Below are positions 26,102 through 34,976 of a stretch of DNA of 64,000 bases, piece after piece. The notes under the pieces are model-generated. The model made no database searches. It was not told where the DNA came from and worked only from the letters and a program-made list of their open reading frames with translations. Where the stretch lies: assembly GCA_041390365.1 (NCBI GenBank), contig JAWKQB010000001.1, positions 186,001 to 250,000 of the forward strand, in the 5' to 3' direction. Position 1 is the first letter of the stretch. Each line of letters opens with the position of its first letter. Source of the stretch: Syntrophotaleaceae bacterium (lineage in GTDB: Bacteria > Desulfobacterota > Desulfuromonadia > Desulfuromonadales > Syntrophotaleaceae). The translations under genes were made by a program, and so were the position numbers.

Positions 26102-27795
26102 ACCCTCTGCCGGAAAAACTCTCCCCGCTGACCCGGGCCGATGCCGTACGACTCCTGCCATTGGGCGGTCTGGGCGAAATCGGGATGAACATGATGGCCC
26201 TCGAGTGTCAGGGCCAATGGCTGATCATCGATTGCGGCCTGATGTTCCCCGAAGCCTACATGATGGGGATCGATCTGGTGCTGCCCGACGTCTCCGCTCT
26301 GGACGACCACGCCGACCGCATCCTCGGCCTGATCCTGACCCACGGACATGAGGACCATATTGGAGCGGTGCCCTTCCTGCTCCAGCGATTGGGCAATCCC
26401 CCGATCTATGCGACGGGGTTGACCCTCGGTCTGCTTTCGAACAAGCTGGAAGAACACGATCTGCAGAGCCGGGCCCGGCTCCATCAGGTGCGGCCCCGGC
26501 AGGAGGTTACGCTCGGTCCCTTCCGGATCGAATTTTTCCGCAGCGCCCATTCGATCGTGGATGGCGTCGGCCTGGCGATACGGACCCCGGCCGGATTGAT
26601 TGTCCATACCGGCGATTTCAAGATCGATCAGACCCCCGTCGACAATCAGCCGACCGACCTGACCCGGCTGGCCGCTTACGGCGATGAAGGGGTGCTGCTG
26701 CTCCTGTCCGACTCCACCAATGTGGAGCGCAGAGGGTATACCCTGTCGGAAAGGGAGGTCGGACGGGCACTGGCCGACATTCTGCCCCGCTGCCGGGGAC
26801 TGGTGGCGGTGGCCACCTTTTCCTCCAATATCCACCGCATTCAGCAGGTCATCGATGTGGCCATGGCCTGCGGCCGCAAGGTCCTGATCAACGGTCGCAG
26901 CATGGAAAAGAATGCTGCGGTCGCCCGCGAACTCGGCTATCTGCGGGTGCCCGACGAGGTGCTGATCGACCTGCGGGAGATGCGGCACCTGCCTCGGGAC
27001 AGGGTCGTCGTGGTGACCACCGGCAGTCAGGGCGAACCGCTCAGCGTCCTGTCCCGCATGGCCATGGCCGATTACAAGCCGATCCCCCTGGAACAAGGGG
27101 ATACGGTCATCCTCTCCTCCCGCTCCATTCCCGGCAACGAAAAGGCCATCGCCCGGCTGATCAACCTGCTCTATCGGCAGGGCGCCGAGGTTTTCTACCA
27201 GGAGACCAGCGAGGTTCATGTCTCCGGTCATGCCAGTCAGGAGGAGCTGAAACTGATCTTTTCCCTCACCCGGCCCCGCTTCTTCGTGCCGGTACACGGC
27301 GAATACCGGCACCTGGTCAAACATGCCCAGCTGGCCACTCTGATGGGTGTCGAAAAGGGCAGGGCGGTGGTGCTGGAAAACGGCACTCCCCTGGTGGTAT
27401 TGCCGGACGGGCTGTACAAGGAGGACAGGGTCGAGTCCGGCCGGGTGTTCGTCGACGGCAAGGGCGTTGGCGACGTCGGCGAGATGCAGTTGCGGGACCG
27501 GCGCCATCTCGCAAACCACGGACTGGTCATGGTGCTCATGGGAATCGAACAGACGAGCGGTACCATCCTCTATGGCCCGGAGCTCTTCACCCGGGGATTT
27601 GTGCCCGAGGAAACCAGCGGAGAGCTGCTGGATCAGGCCCGGCAGGAGGTGCGGAACCTGTTGCGGGAGCACAGCCTTGAAGCCGTGTCCGATTGGGAGG
27701 AGATGCAGGTGGAGGTGCGCAAGACCCTGCGGCGTTTCTTCAACCGTCACATCGACCGGCGGCCCTTGATCCTGCCTGTGGTTTTCGAGCAATAG
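26098..27795 (+). CDS. rnj: Ribonuclease J
   Basis: The 565-residue metallo-beta-lactamase/beta-CASP nuclease has the metal motif THGHEDHIGA (about 80-89), the conserved LGGLGEIGMN at the start, STNVERRGY, and HVSGHAS near the beta-CASP end. RNase J combines 5'-exonuclease and endonuclease action in RNA decay. It starts at the ATGA overlap with plsC, so translation is coupled. It is a full-length family member. Confidence 0.96.
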   Translation: MNPLPEKLSPLTRADAVRLLPLGGLGEIGMNMMALECQGQWLIIDCGLMFPEAYMMGIDLVLPDVSALDDHADRILGLILTHGHEDHIGAVPFLLQRLGNPPIYATGLTLGLLSNKLEEHDLQSRARLHQVRPRQEVTLGPFRIEFFRSAHSIVDGVGLAIRTPAGLIVHTGDFKIDQTPVDNQPTDLTRLAAYGDEGVLLLLSDSTNVERRGYTLSEREVGRALADILPRCRGLVAVATFSSNIHRIQQVIDVAMACGRKVLINGRSMEKNAAVARELGYLRVPDEVLIDLREMRHLPRDRVVVVTTGSQGEPLSVLSRMAMADYKPIPLEQGDTVILSSRSIPGNEKAIARLINLLYRQGAEVFYQETSEVHVSGHASQEELKLIFSLTRPRFFVPVHGEYRHLVKHAQLATLMGVEKGRAVVLENGTPLVVLPDGLYKEDRVESGRVFVDGKGVGDVGEMQLRDRRHLANHGLVMVLMGIEQTSGTILYGPELFTRGFVPEETSGELLDQARQEVRNLLREHSLEAVSDWEEMQVEVRKTLRRFFNRHIDRRPLILPVVFEQ

Positions 27796-27947
27796 GCAGG
27801 CCGGTTGACTTGATTGTGGCTGGCTCGAGTATTGCAAAGTTGCTTGTCAGGAATGCCGACGCCTAGAGGGTAGGGCCTTTTCAATGAACTCTGCTGGATT
27901 TTCACACCGGCTGATCGGTCTGCGACAGCCATCCGGGGATTTTGTCC

Positions 27948-30221
27948 ATGAAAAATGAATCCAAAGGGTCGATACGGGAATACCTGAAAAAGGAGATTTT
28001 CGGCGTCTTTTGGTTCGCCATCGGTCTTTATCTTCTCCTGGCCATGGTTTCCTTCACCAACAGCGATCCTTCCTTCAACAACAACCTGCATCCGGAAAAG
28101 ATCAGCAATATCGGCGGAACCGTGGGGGCCTATCTGGCCGATCTGATGTATCAGGCCTTCGGCCTTCCCTCCCTGCTTTTTCCCTTTGGCTGTTTTCTGC
28201 TGGCCTGGCGATTGCTCAAGTTCCGCGATGTCCGGGTCCGTCTGTACCGCTGCGGAGCGTTTCTGCTGCTGGTGCTGTCCTTGTCCGGACTGTTGGCCCT
28301 GCGCCTGGACACCGTTTTGCTGGCCGGCCAGAAAATCAAAGCCGGCGGCGCCACCGGTCGCATCCTGGCGGACAACCTCGAAGCGGCTTTCAATCCGGTC
28401 GGTGCCGGTATCGTTCTCACGGCGTTTCTCCTGGTGGCGCTGATGCTTTCGGCCCGCTTTTCCATCGTCCTGCTGCTTGGAGATCTGCTGAACAGATTGG
28501 GCGACCGTTTGGACCGCTGGCGTGTCCGGCGGAAATCCGCCAAGTACGCTCGTGAGGGGAAAAAGGATGCCGGAACCGGATTGACCATTGCCCCCCGAAC
28601 CGAACCGAAGAGCGCCCCGGCCAGGGACAAGAAGAGCAAAAAACAGGCTCGTGACGAGGAAAAGCGGCTGCAGGAAGCCTTCGACTTTCTCGCGCCGAAC
28701 GGTACCTACCACATGCCGACTCTGTCCCTGCTCGACCACGAGGGGGAAGCCCCTCCACCGGTGGACCGGGAGGCACTGACCATGAACGCCCGCATCCTGG
28801 AAAAGAAGCTGCTCGATTTCGGGGTGGCCGGCGAGGTCACGGAGGTCAAACCGGGACCGGTTGTGACCATGTACGAATTCTCTCCGGCGCCCGGCGTCAA
28901 GGTCAACAAGATCGCCGGGCTGGCCGACGATCTTGCCATGGCCCTGTCCGCCATCGCCATCCGTATCGTCGCTCCCATCCCCGGACGGGGGGTTGTAGGG
29001 ATCGAAATCCCCAACCGGGAGCGGGAGACCGTCTACCTCAAGGATATCTTCGATTCCGAGCAATTCATGAAGTCCGGCAGCCGGCTGCCCATGGCTTTGG
29101 GCAAGGATATTTTCGGCCATACCGTCGTGTCCGATCTGGCCAAGATGCCCCATCTGCTGGTGGCCGGATCCACCGGCAGCGGCAAGTCGGTGTCGATCAA
29201 CACCATGATCCTGTCGCTGCTCTACAGCGACTCCCCCGAGGACGTGCGGATCATCCTGATCGATCCCAAGATGCTCGAACTGTCCATCTACGAGGGCATT
29301 CCCCACCTACTGCTGCCGGTGGTGACCAACCCGAAGAAAGCCGCCCTGGCCCTGAACTGGGCGGTACGTGAGATGGAGCGCCGCTATCGGCTCATGGCCG
29401 AAAAAGGGGTAAGGAACATCGATGGCTACAACAAGAAAATCCAGAAGGAGCAGAAGGAGGAACAGGAACTCAAGGCCCAGGGAAAGCTGATTGTCGAACC
29501 GGTTGAGGAGGGGGAGGAGGAGATGCCGCTCGTCCAGGCTCCCCCCGGCGAGGAGCTGGAGCACGCCCACCTGCCCCGAATCGTGGTCATCGTCGACGAA
29601 CTGGCGGACCTGATGATGGTGGCCGGTCGGGAAATCGAGGAGTCGATCGCCCGCCTGGCCCAGATGGCCCGAGCCGCCGGCATTCACCTGATTCTCGCCA
29701 CCCAGCGGCCGAGTGTCGACGTCATCACCGGTCTGATCAAGGCCAACTTTCCGACCCGCATCTCCTTCAAGGTCTTTTCGCGCATCGATTCCCGCACCAT
29801 CCTCGACACCCAGGGGGCGGAAACCCTGCTCGGCATGGGCGACATGCTCTTCCTGCCGCCCGGCACCGGCGCCCTGCAGCGCGTTCACGGCGCCTTCGTT
29901 TCCGAGCTGGAGGTCAAGCGGGTGGTCGATTTTCTGAAGAAGCAGGGCGAACCGGAGTACGACCAGTCGATCCTCGAAGCCCCGCCGTCGGCCGAGAGCG
30001 AGGATTTCGGCGACGAAGAATACGACGAAAAGTGGGACGAAGCTTTGGCCCTGGTTGCCGACACCCGCCAGGCCTCCATCTCCATGATCCAGCGGCGCCT
30101 GCGGGTCGGCTACAACCGGGCCGCAAGGATGATTGAAAAGATGGAGCAGGAGGGAATCATCGGCCCTTCGGACGGAACCAGCCGGCCGCGTGAGGTGTTT
30201 ATCGGGAGAAATGAAGGGTAA
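27948..30221 (+). CDS. ftsK: FtsK/SpoIIIE-type DNA translocase
   Basis: The 757-residue protein has four N-terminal membrane segments (about 20-180), a short charged linker, an alpha/beta motor with Walker A AGSTGSGKS (about 406-414) and Walker B IVVIVDELADL, and a C-terminal winged-helix gamma domain (ISMIQRRLRVGYNRAARMIEKME) that reads KOPS sites. It moves chromosome termini to the division septum. The motor carries a very acidic insert (KEQKEEQELKAQGK... EEGEEEM) before Walker B. A TTG at 27942 is an alternative start. Confidence 0.96.
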   Translation: MKNESKGSIREYLKKEIFGVFWFAIGLYLLLAMVSFTNSDPSFNNNLHPEKISNIGGTVGAYLADLMYQAFGLPSLLFPFGCFLLAWRLLKFRDVRVRLYRCGAFLLLVLSLSGLLALRLDTVLLAGQKIKAGGATGRILADNLEAAFNPVGAGIVLTAFLLVALMLSARFSIVLLLGDLLNRLGDRLDRWRVRRKSAKYAREGKKDAGTGLTIAPRTEPKSAPARDKKSKKQARDEEKRLQEAFDFLAPNGTYHMPTLSLLDHEGEAPPPVDREALTMNARILEKKLLDFGVAGEVTEVKPGPVVTMYEFSPAPGVKVNKIAGLADDLAMALSAIAIRIVAPIPGRGVVGIEIPNRERETVYLKDIFDSEQFMKSGSRLPMALGKDIFGHTVVSDLAKMPHLLVAGSTGSGKSVSINTMILSLLYSDSPEDVRIILIDPKMLELSIYEGIPHLLLPVVTNPKKAALALNWAVREMERRYRLMAEKGVRNIDGYNKKIQKEQKEEQELKAQGKLIVEPVEEGEEEMPLVQAPPGEELEHAHLPRIVVIVDELADLMMVAGREIEESIARLAQMARAAGIHLILATQRPSVDVITGLIKANFPTRISFKVFSRIDSRTILDTQGAETLLGMGDMLFLPPGTGALQRVHGAFVSELEVKRVVDFLKKQGEPEYDQSILEAPPSAESEDFGDEEYDEKWDEALALVADTRQASISMIQRRLRVGYNRAARMIEKMEQEGIIGPSDGTSRPREVFIGRNEG

Positions 30222-30240
30222 AGGCTGGAAGGCGCGAGGG

Positions 30241-30342
30241 GTGAGGAGTGAGGAGTGAGGAGTGAGGAGTGAGGGGCAGGTGTCAGGTGTCAGGTGTCAG
30301 CCAGAAGCCTGGAACCTGGAACCTGGAACCTGGAACCTGGAA
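30241..30342 (+). repeat. Three consecutive heptanucleotide repeat arrays
   Basis: Five copies of GTGAGGA/GTGAGGG (30241-30275), then 3.4 copies of CAGGTGT (30277-30300), then five copies of CCTGGAA (30308-30342). All three have a unit length of seven bases but different words. They lie between ftsK and the nfeD start. Confidence 0.97.
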
Positions 30343-30375
30343 CTTGAAGCCTGCCTTTACGGAAAGGAACTTGAA

Positions 30376-30831
30376 GTGACCTTTATCATTTTGTGGTGGC
30401 ATTGGTTGGCTCTGGGGCTTCTGCTCGTGCTGGCCGAGTTGGTGGTTCCTTCCTTCACCATCTTCTGGTTCGGTCTGGCGGCCGCTTTGACCGGGCTTTT
30501 GCTGTTGCCCTTTCCCGGCATGCCTTTGGCCGCCCAGCTCGGGTTCTTTGCCCTTTTTTCAACCCTCTGCACCCTTCTGTGGTTCAGGCTGCTGCGGCCA
30601 CGGATGGTGAATGAAAGCGCCTTCGGCAAATCGAGGGACGAGATTGTCGGCGAACCGGGCATCGTCATCCGGGACGCTGCCATCGCCGGGGACAAAGGCC
30701 GGTGCCGGTTTGCCGTGCCGCTTCTGGGCCGGGAGGAGTGGCCCTGCGTCTGCTCGGGTCCTCTGCGCCTGGGAGATCAAGTGCGGGTGACGGGCGTCGA
30801 AGGGCAGGTTCTGAGGGTGGAGAAGCTTTAG
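30376..30831 (+). CDS. NfeD-family membrane protein
   Basis: The 151-residue protein has three to four membrane segments and a C-terminal OB fold (VGEPGIVIRDAAIAG... GDQVRVTGVEGQVLRVEKL). NfeD proteins partner SPFH/stomatin proteins; a qmcA-like gene follows 245 bases downstream. The start is GTG 30376, with GGAAAGGA seven bases upstream. The open frame continues upstream through the heptamer arrays, but the translation there is repetitive and not protein-like. Confidence 0.88.
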   Translation: MTFIILWWHWLALGLLLVLAELVVPSFTIFWFGLAAALTGLLLLPFPGMPLAAQLGFFALFSTLCTLLWFRLLRPRMVNESAFGKSRDEIVGEPGIVIRDAAIAGDKGRCRFAVPLLGREEWPCVCSGPLRLGDQVRVTGVEGQVLRVEKL

Positions 30832-30843
30832 GCTTGGCTCGAA

Positions 30844-30963
30844 AAACCTTTATCGAACGCAGATAACTTCGGATAAAAGCGGATAAAACCTATGGTTGGC
30901 CGCAAAGAGTTGGATTTTCATCTGCGTCGATCCGCCTTTATCTGCGTTCGTTTAAAGGTTTGG
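30844..30963. repeat. Inverted-repeat element before qmcA
   Basis: The arms are AAACCTTTATCGAACGCAGA (from about 30845) and its imperfect reverse complement at about 30938-30962. The interior is rich in GGATAAA and TCTGCG words. A related element lies after qmcA at 32046-32153. Confidence 0.8.
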
Positions 30964-31075
30964 TTTTTATAGGTCGATGGTTTTTTGGACGGATGAATGC
31001 GGAATGAATCACAAAACCCGATCCGCGTTCCCATCCAAATATTAATTTTCATTCCATTCAAAGGAGGATTCGGTC

Positions 31076-31954
31076 ATGGCAGGATTAGTTCTTGTCGTCA
31101 TCCTACTGTTGCTGGTACTGGTCACCATTACTCTCGGCGTCCGTATCGTGCCTCAGGGCTACAAGCACGTGGTCCAGCGGCTGGGCAAGTATCATAAAAC
31201 CTTGTCCCCCGGACTCAATTTCGTCATCCCTTATCTCGACACCATCGCCTACAGGGTCCTGACGAAGGACATCTCCCTCGATATCCCCAGCCAGGAGGTC
31301 ATTACCCGCGATAACGCGGTGATCATGACCAATGCCATCGCTTTCATCAGCATCATCGATCCCTCCAAGGCCGTGTATGGGATAGACGATTACCGCATCG
31401 CCATCACCAACCTGATCCAGACCTCCCTGCGCAGTATTATCGGCGAGATGAATCTGGACGATGCCCTTTCTTCCCGTGACCTGATCAAAACCCGTCTCAA
31501 GGAGACGATCGCCGATGACGTAGTGCCCTGGGGCATCGTGGTGAAGACGGTGGAAATCCAGGACATCAAACCCTCCCATACCATGCAGATGGCCATGGAG
31601 CAGCAGGCGGCCGCCGAACGGACCCGCCGTGCAGCCATCACCGAGGCCGAGGGGAAAAAGGCTGCGGCCATCCTCAATGCCGAGGGCTCCAAGGAAGCCG
31701 CCATCCGCGAGGCCGAGGGCAAGCTCGAGGCTTCCAAGCGGGAAGCCGAGGCGAAGACAATTCTAGCCGAAGCCACCCGCGAGGCGATCAGCCGTGTTAC
31801 CGAGGCGATCGGCAACAATCAGCTGCCCGCCACCTACCTGCTTGGCGAGCAGTACGTCACCGCCGTCAAACAGCTCGCCGCCTCCAGCAACGCCAAAACC
31901 GTTCTGCTGCCGGCAGACCTGCTCAACGCGGTCAAGGGGTTGTTCGGGAAATAG
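31076..31954 (+). CDS. qmcA: QmcA-like SPFH/stomatin membrane protein
   Basis: The 292-residue protein has an N-terminal membrane helix (1 to about 20), an SPFH/Band 7 domain (RIVPQGYKHVVQRLGKYHKTLSPGLNFVIPYLD... AVIMTNAIAFISI) and a C-terminal coiled coil rich in EAEGKKAA, with Ala- and Glu-rich repeats. These proteins form ring oligomers that organise membrane microdomains. It pairs with the NfeD-like gene just upstream. A strong AAAGGAGG site precedes the ATG. Confidence 0.94.
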   Translation: MAGLVLVVILLLLVLVTITLGVRIVPQGYKHVVQRLGKYHKTLSPGLNFVIPYLDTIAYRVLTKDISLDIPSQEVITRDNAVIMTNAIAFISIIDPSKAVYGIDDYRIAITNLIQTSLRSIIGEMNLDDALSSRDLIKTRLKETIADDVVPWGIVVKTVEIQDIKPSHTMQMAMEQQAAAERTRRAAITEAEGKKAAAILNAEGSKEAAIREAEGKLEASKREAEAKTILAEATREAISRVTEAIGNNQLPATYLLGEQYVTAVKQLAASSNAKTVLLPADLLNAVKGLFGK

Positions 31955-31977
31955 GCTTTATAAAATATCAGGAAGGG

Positions 31978-32005
31978 AAGGTGGCGCGAGCCGCCTTTTC
32001 TTTTT
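31978..32005 (+). terminator. Terminator after qmcA
   Basis: An 8-bp stem (31978-31985 with 31990-31997, one G-T pair, GCGA loop) is followed by a T-rich tail. Confidence 0.85.
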
Positions 32006-32045
32006 TGGAAGGCCTTGAAGGGCTTCAGAACAAATCCCGAAATGC

Positions 32046-32153
32046 AATTAGGACGCGGATAAAATCTGATGCTTCGCATACGCAGATAGATCGAAAACCC
32101 CGTTTTTTGCTTGAGGGTTTTAGGCCTTATCTGCGTTCATCCGCGTCCAATTA
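32046..32153. repeat. Inverted-repeat element after qmcA
   Basis: The arms are AATTAGGACGCGGAT (32046) and its near reverse complement ATCCGCGTCCAATTA (32139-32153). The interior carries CGCAGATA/TTATCTGCG words also present in the element at 30844-30963. Confidence 0.8.
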
Positions 32154-32176
32154 TGCCTTGAGATGTTTCAGGTTTT

Positions 32177-33172
32177 CTAGCGCTTGAGCTGAAAGCGGCG
32201 GACAGCGGCATTGTGTTCCGCCAGGGTCGTGGAAAAGTAGTGGGTGCCGTCTCCCCGTGAAACAAAATAGAGGTAGCTGACGAGGGCCGGCCTGGCCGCC
32301 GCACGCAGGGCATCGGCGCCGGGGTTGGTGATCGGCCCCTTGGGCAGGCCGCGCATGCGGTAGGTATTGTAGGGGGTGGGTTCCAACAGATGGTTGCGGG
32401 TCAGATTGCCGTCAAAGTTGGGGATACCGTAAATGACCGTCGGGTCGGCCTGCAGCGGCATGCCCATTCTCAGCCGATTGTGAAAGACCGCAGAGATCAG
32501 GGGCATTTCCGCGCTGTTGCCCGCTTCCTTCTGGATGATGGAGGCGAGTATGACCAGTTTATGCCGATCCAGGCCGTGTTTTTTCGCCTCCTGCAGCAAC
32601 GCCGGGGGAGTTTTTTTTTCGAACTGCCGAACCATGGCGGCGATCAACTGCCGGCTCGAGGTCCGGGAGCCGAAGGTATAGGTTTCCGGAAAAAGGTAGC
32701 CCTCCAGGGTGGGAGCATCTATTCCGAGGGAGTGAATGAAATCCCTGTTTCTGGTCAGTTGCAGGAAGGATTTGGCATCGTTGAATTCCAGGCGGAAGAG
32801 CAGGCTGGAAATCTCCTTGAGCGAGTAGCCTTCGGGAACGGTCAACTGCAGGCGGACGATATCGCCGGAAACCAGTCGGTCCAGAATTTTGCCGGGAGTG
32901 GCCGGTTGGGTAAACAGGTACTCGCCCGCCTGAATCTTATGGGAGTCCCCCCGCAGGCGGGCCAGCAGTTTGAATTGCGGCGCACTGGCGATGACGCCCG
33001 TTTCCCGCAACTGCTCGGCCACGGTGGCAAAGGAGGCGCCCGTCGGGACGACAATGGTGACTGCCGAATCAGGGGCCGTGGACCGCAGCAGAAACAAACC
33101 GAAGCGCCCGCCGACAAGGAGGGTCGGCAACAGGATCAGAAGGACGACGGTGGCAAAAAAAATTCTTTTCAT
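32177..33172 (-). CDS. mltG: MltG, endolytic murein transglycosylase
   Basis: The 331-residue protein is anchored by one membrane helix (about 2-20). Its LysM-like domain precedes the YceG core with ILASIIQKEAGNSAEMPLISAVFHNRLRMGM and LQADPTVIYG; the Glu in QKEAG is the likely catalytic residue. MltG cuts nascent glycan strands and sets their length. The start overlaps the plsY stop (TGATG), so the two are coupled. Confidence 0.93.
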   Translation of the reverse strand: MKRIFFATVVLLILLPTLLVGGRFGLFLLRSTAPDSAVTIVVPTGASFATVAEQLRETGVIASAPQFKLLARLRGDSHKIQAGEYLFTQPATPGKILDRLVSGDIVRLQLTVPEGYSLKEISSLLFRLEFNDAKSFLQLTRNRDFIHSLGIDAPTLEGYLFPETYTFGSRTSSRQLIAAMVRQFEKKTPPALLQEAKKHGLDRHKLVILASIIQKEAGNSAEMPLISAVFHNRLRMGMPLQADPTVIYGIPNFDGNLTRNHLLEPTPYNTYRMRGLPKGPITNPGADALRAAARPALVSYLYFVSRGDGTHYFSTTLAEHNAAVRRFQLKR

Positions 33173-33762
33173 CACGCCTTGAAGCGGTTTTCCGTGCCGT
33201 CGACAAGGCGTTTGATGTTTCCCCGGTGACGGACAATGACGATGCCGCTGATCACCAGTGTGGCCAGCAACAGGGGCACGGAGCCTTCGAACAGATAGAC
33301 CAGAACCGGGATGGCGGCCGCGGCGCAGATGGAGCCGAGGGAGACATAGCTCCATTTCCACAGCAGGCCGGCAAAGATCAGGAACGCAACCAGAACAGCC
33401 AGGGGAGAAAGGACCAGGTAGATGCCGAGCGCAGTGGCCACCCCCTTGCCGCCCTTGAAGCCGATGTAGACAGGATAGCAGTGACCGAGGAAGGCCGCAA
33501 TCGCCACCGCGCCGAGCCGACTGTCATCGTAGTGGAGCACAGCCATGGCGAACAGCACCGGCAGCACGCCCTTCAGAGCGTCCAGAACCAGTGTCAGAAT
33601 GCCAAGCTTGCGGCCGGCTGTACGGTAGACGTTGGTGGCTCCGATGTTGCCGCTGCCCGACTTGCGGATATCTCCGCCGCCGGTCAGACGGGTCAGCAGC
33701 AGGCCGGTGGGAATGGCGCCGATCAGATAGGCGACGACCAAATACAAAATAAACAAAATCAT
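33172..33762 (-). CDS. plsY: PlsY, glycerol-3-phosphate acyltransferase
   Basis: The 196-residue inner-membrane protein has five to six helices and the PlsY motifs SGNIGATNVYRTAG (substrate pocket), GFKGGKGVATALG and RHRGNIKRL. It acylates glycerol-3-phosphate using acyl-phosphate, the first phospholipid step; plsC encodes the second. GGAGGG lies before ATG 33762; ATG 33777 is an alternative start. Confidence 0.95.
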   Translation of the reverse strand: MILFILYLVVAYLIGAIPTGLLLTRLTGGGDIRKSGSGNIGATNVYRTAGRKLGILTLVLDALKGVLPVLFAMAVLHYDDSRLGAVAIAAFLGHCYPVYIGFKGGKGVATALGIYLVLSPLAVLVAFLIFAGLLWKWSYVSLGSICAAAAIPVLVYLFEGSVPLLLATLVISGIVIVRHRGNIKRLVDGTENRFKA

Positions 33763-34050
33763 TGTTCTTCCCTCCATTATTTCAGGAAATTGTTTCTAGC
33801 ATGCCCCCTTGCAAATAACAAGAGCATTTGCAATGGGCGGGATCGGTTCACTTAGCGGTCATTCCTGTTATCCAAATCGATAGTCGGCTGGAACCATTAT
33901 ATTTCTATATAAGATTTTTCATTTTCCCTTGCATTCAAGAGCGACGGCAGACAAAATGTCTTCATCTTTTAACAAGTGGGGTCGTTTTGTCTGGTTCCAG
34001 ATTGAATAAATGCCCAGAGGATATTTTCCGTCAGCATGGTGGCCAGTTGA
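33763..34050. other. AT-rich region with no recognised gene
   Basis: I see no protein-like frame and no hairpin in this stretch. It ends at the in-frame TGA that cuts off the AbiEii remnant. Confidence 0.5.
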
Positions 34051-34458
34051 CGCCTGCTGTGTTACAGCCGAGAGAGCGCCATTGTAGAAAAGTTCGAGGC
34101 GATGGTGAAATTGGGCGAGTTGAACAGCCGGATGAAGGATTTCTACGATATCTGGGTGCTCTGTCGGCAATTTGATTTCGCGGGAGAAAGCATGGCAGAG
34201 GTCATCCGCCTCACTTTTGAAAGACGCGGGACCCCGCTTCCCGTTGACATCGTGGCCTTCGCCGAAGGCTTCGGCGAAACCAAACAGACCCAGTGGGCAG
34301 CGTTCCACAGGCGCCTCCGGCAGGATCATGTTCCCGCGTTGTTCTCGAAGGTCGTCCTTTCTGTCAGGGAATTTCTCCTACCGCTCAGCGCTGCGCTGTC
34401 ATCCGGCAAGGCGGAGCCCACCCGGTTGCCCGAGACCTGCAGGAGGTTTTGCGGGTAA
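34051..34458 (+). pseudogene. Remnant of an AbiEii/AbiGii-type nucleotidyltransferase toxin gene
   Basis: Translated from 34051, the frame reads RLLCYSRESAIVEKFEAMVKLG, then SRMKDFYDIWVLCRQFDF, EVIRLTFERRGTPLP and TQWAAFHRRL. This matches the C-terminal half of AbiEii-type toxins. A stop (TGA 34048-34050) precedes it, and the N-terminal catalytic half is not found upstream. No AbiEi antitoxin lies near. The frame is probably not expressed. Confidence 0.75.
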
Positions 34459-34591
34459 GGGTATGAAGCGATAAGAAAAAAGGGAAATCCCGCCTGGCGG
34501 GACCGGGGGACCCGGAGGCGATGCCGAGATGGCAATTGGTACAAGGGATCTCGCACGCGGATCGGAGAAGGACCGGAAACCGAAAATGAAA

Positions 34592-34621
34592 AGCCCCACT
34601 TTCCGTTTGGAGAGTGGGGCT
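34592..34621 (-). terminator. Terminator of tRNA-Pro
   Basis: AGCCCCACT (34592-34600) pairs with 34613-34621. On the minus strand a T-rich sequence follows, 28 bases beyond the tRNA. Confidence 0.8.
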
Positions 34622-34649
34622 AATCTTTTGGTTTTTCTGTGAAAGTTAA

Positions 34650-34726
34650 TGGTCGGGATGACTGGATTCGAACCAGCGGCCCCCTGCTCCCGAAGCAGGT
34701 GCGCTACCAGGCTGCGCTACATCCCG
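34650..34726 (-). tRNA. tRNA-Pro (CGG)
   Basis: A 77-base gene on the minus strand with acceptor arms CGGGATG/CATCCCG, anticodon loop TTCGGGA (anticodon CGG), T-loop GGTTCGAATCC and an encoded CCA end (34650-34652). It has a normal cloverleaf. Confidence 0.97.
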
Positions 34727-34976
34727 ACGTTTCAACAGAGCAGGATTTTTAACACGTGTCGGTGAAAAAAGCAACCCTTTTCCCGATTATTCCCTCCTCA
34801 ACTTCACTCTGCCTGCTGTTGCTTTTGGTCAGTTCCGGTTTCTGCCTTCCCGTCTGAAAATAATAAAGATTAGTAAAGACAAAAAATAAGAAAATTTTAG
34901 TTATAGTGTTTTCTGCCGGGCGGCGAAATGGGTTTGCCGCCGGGTGATGGGTTTTTTGCATGCAAAGGAGACCGAG

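Noticed and set aside
26065..27837. A 590-codon minus-strand frame opposite RNase J
   Set aside because: Antisense shadow of a conserved gene with no family features.
30241..30342. Possible CRISPR array
   Set aside because: The units are 7 bases with no spacers, so it is a microsatellite.
34102..34458. An intact gene starting at ATG 34102
   Set aside because: The family match continues upstream of this ATG to the stop at 34048, so the ATG is internal to a truncated gene.
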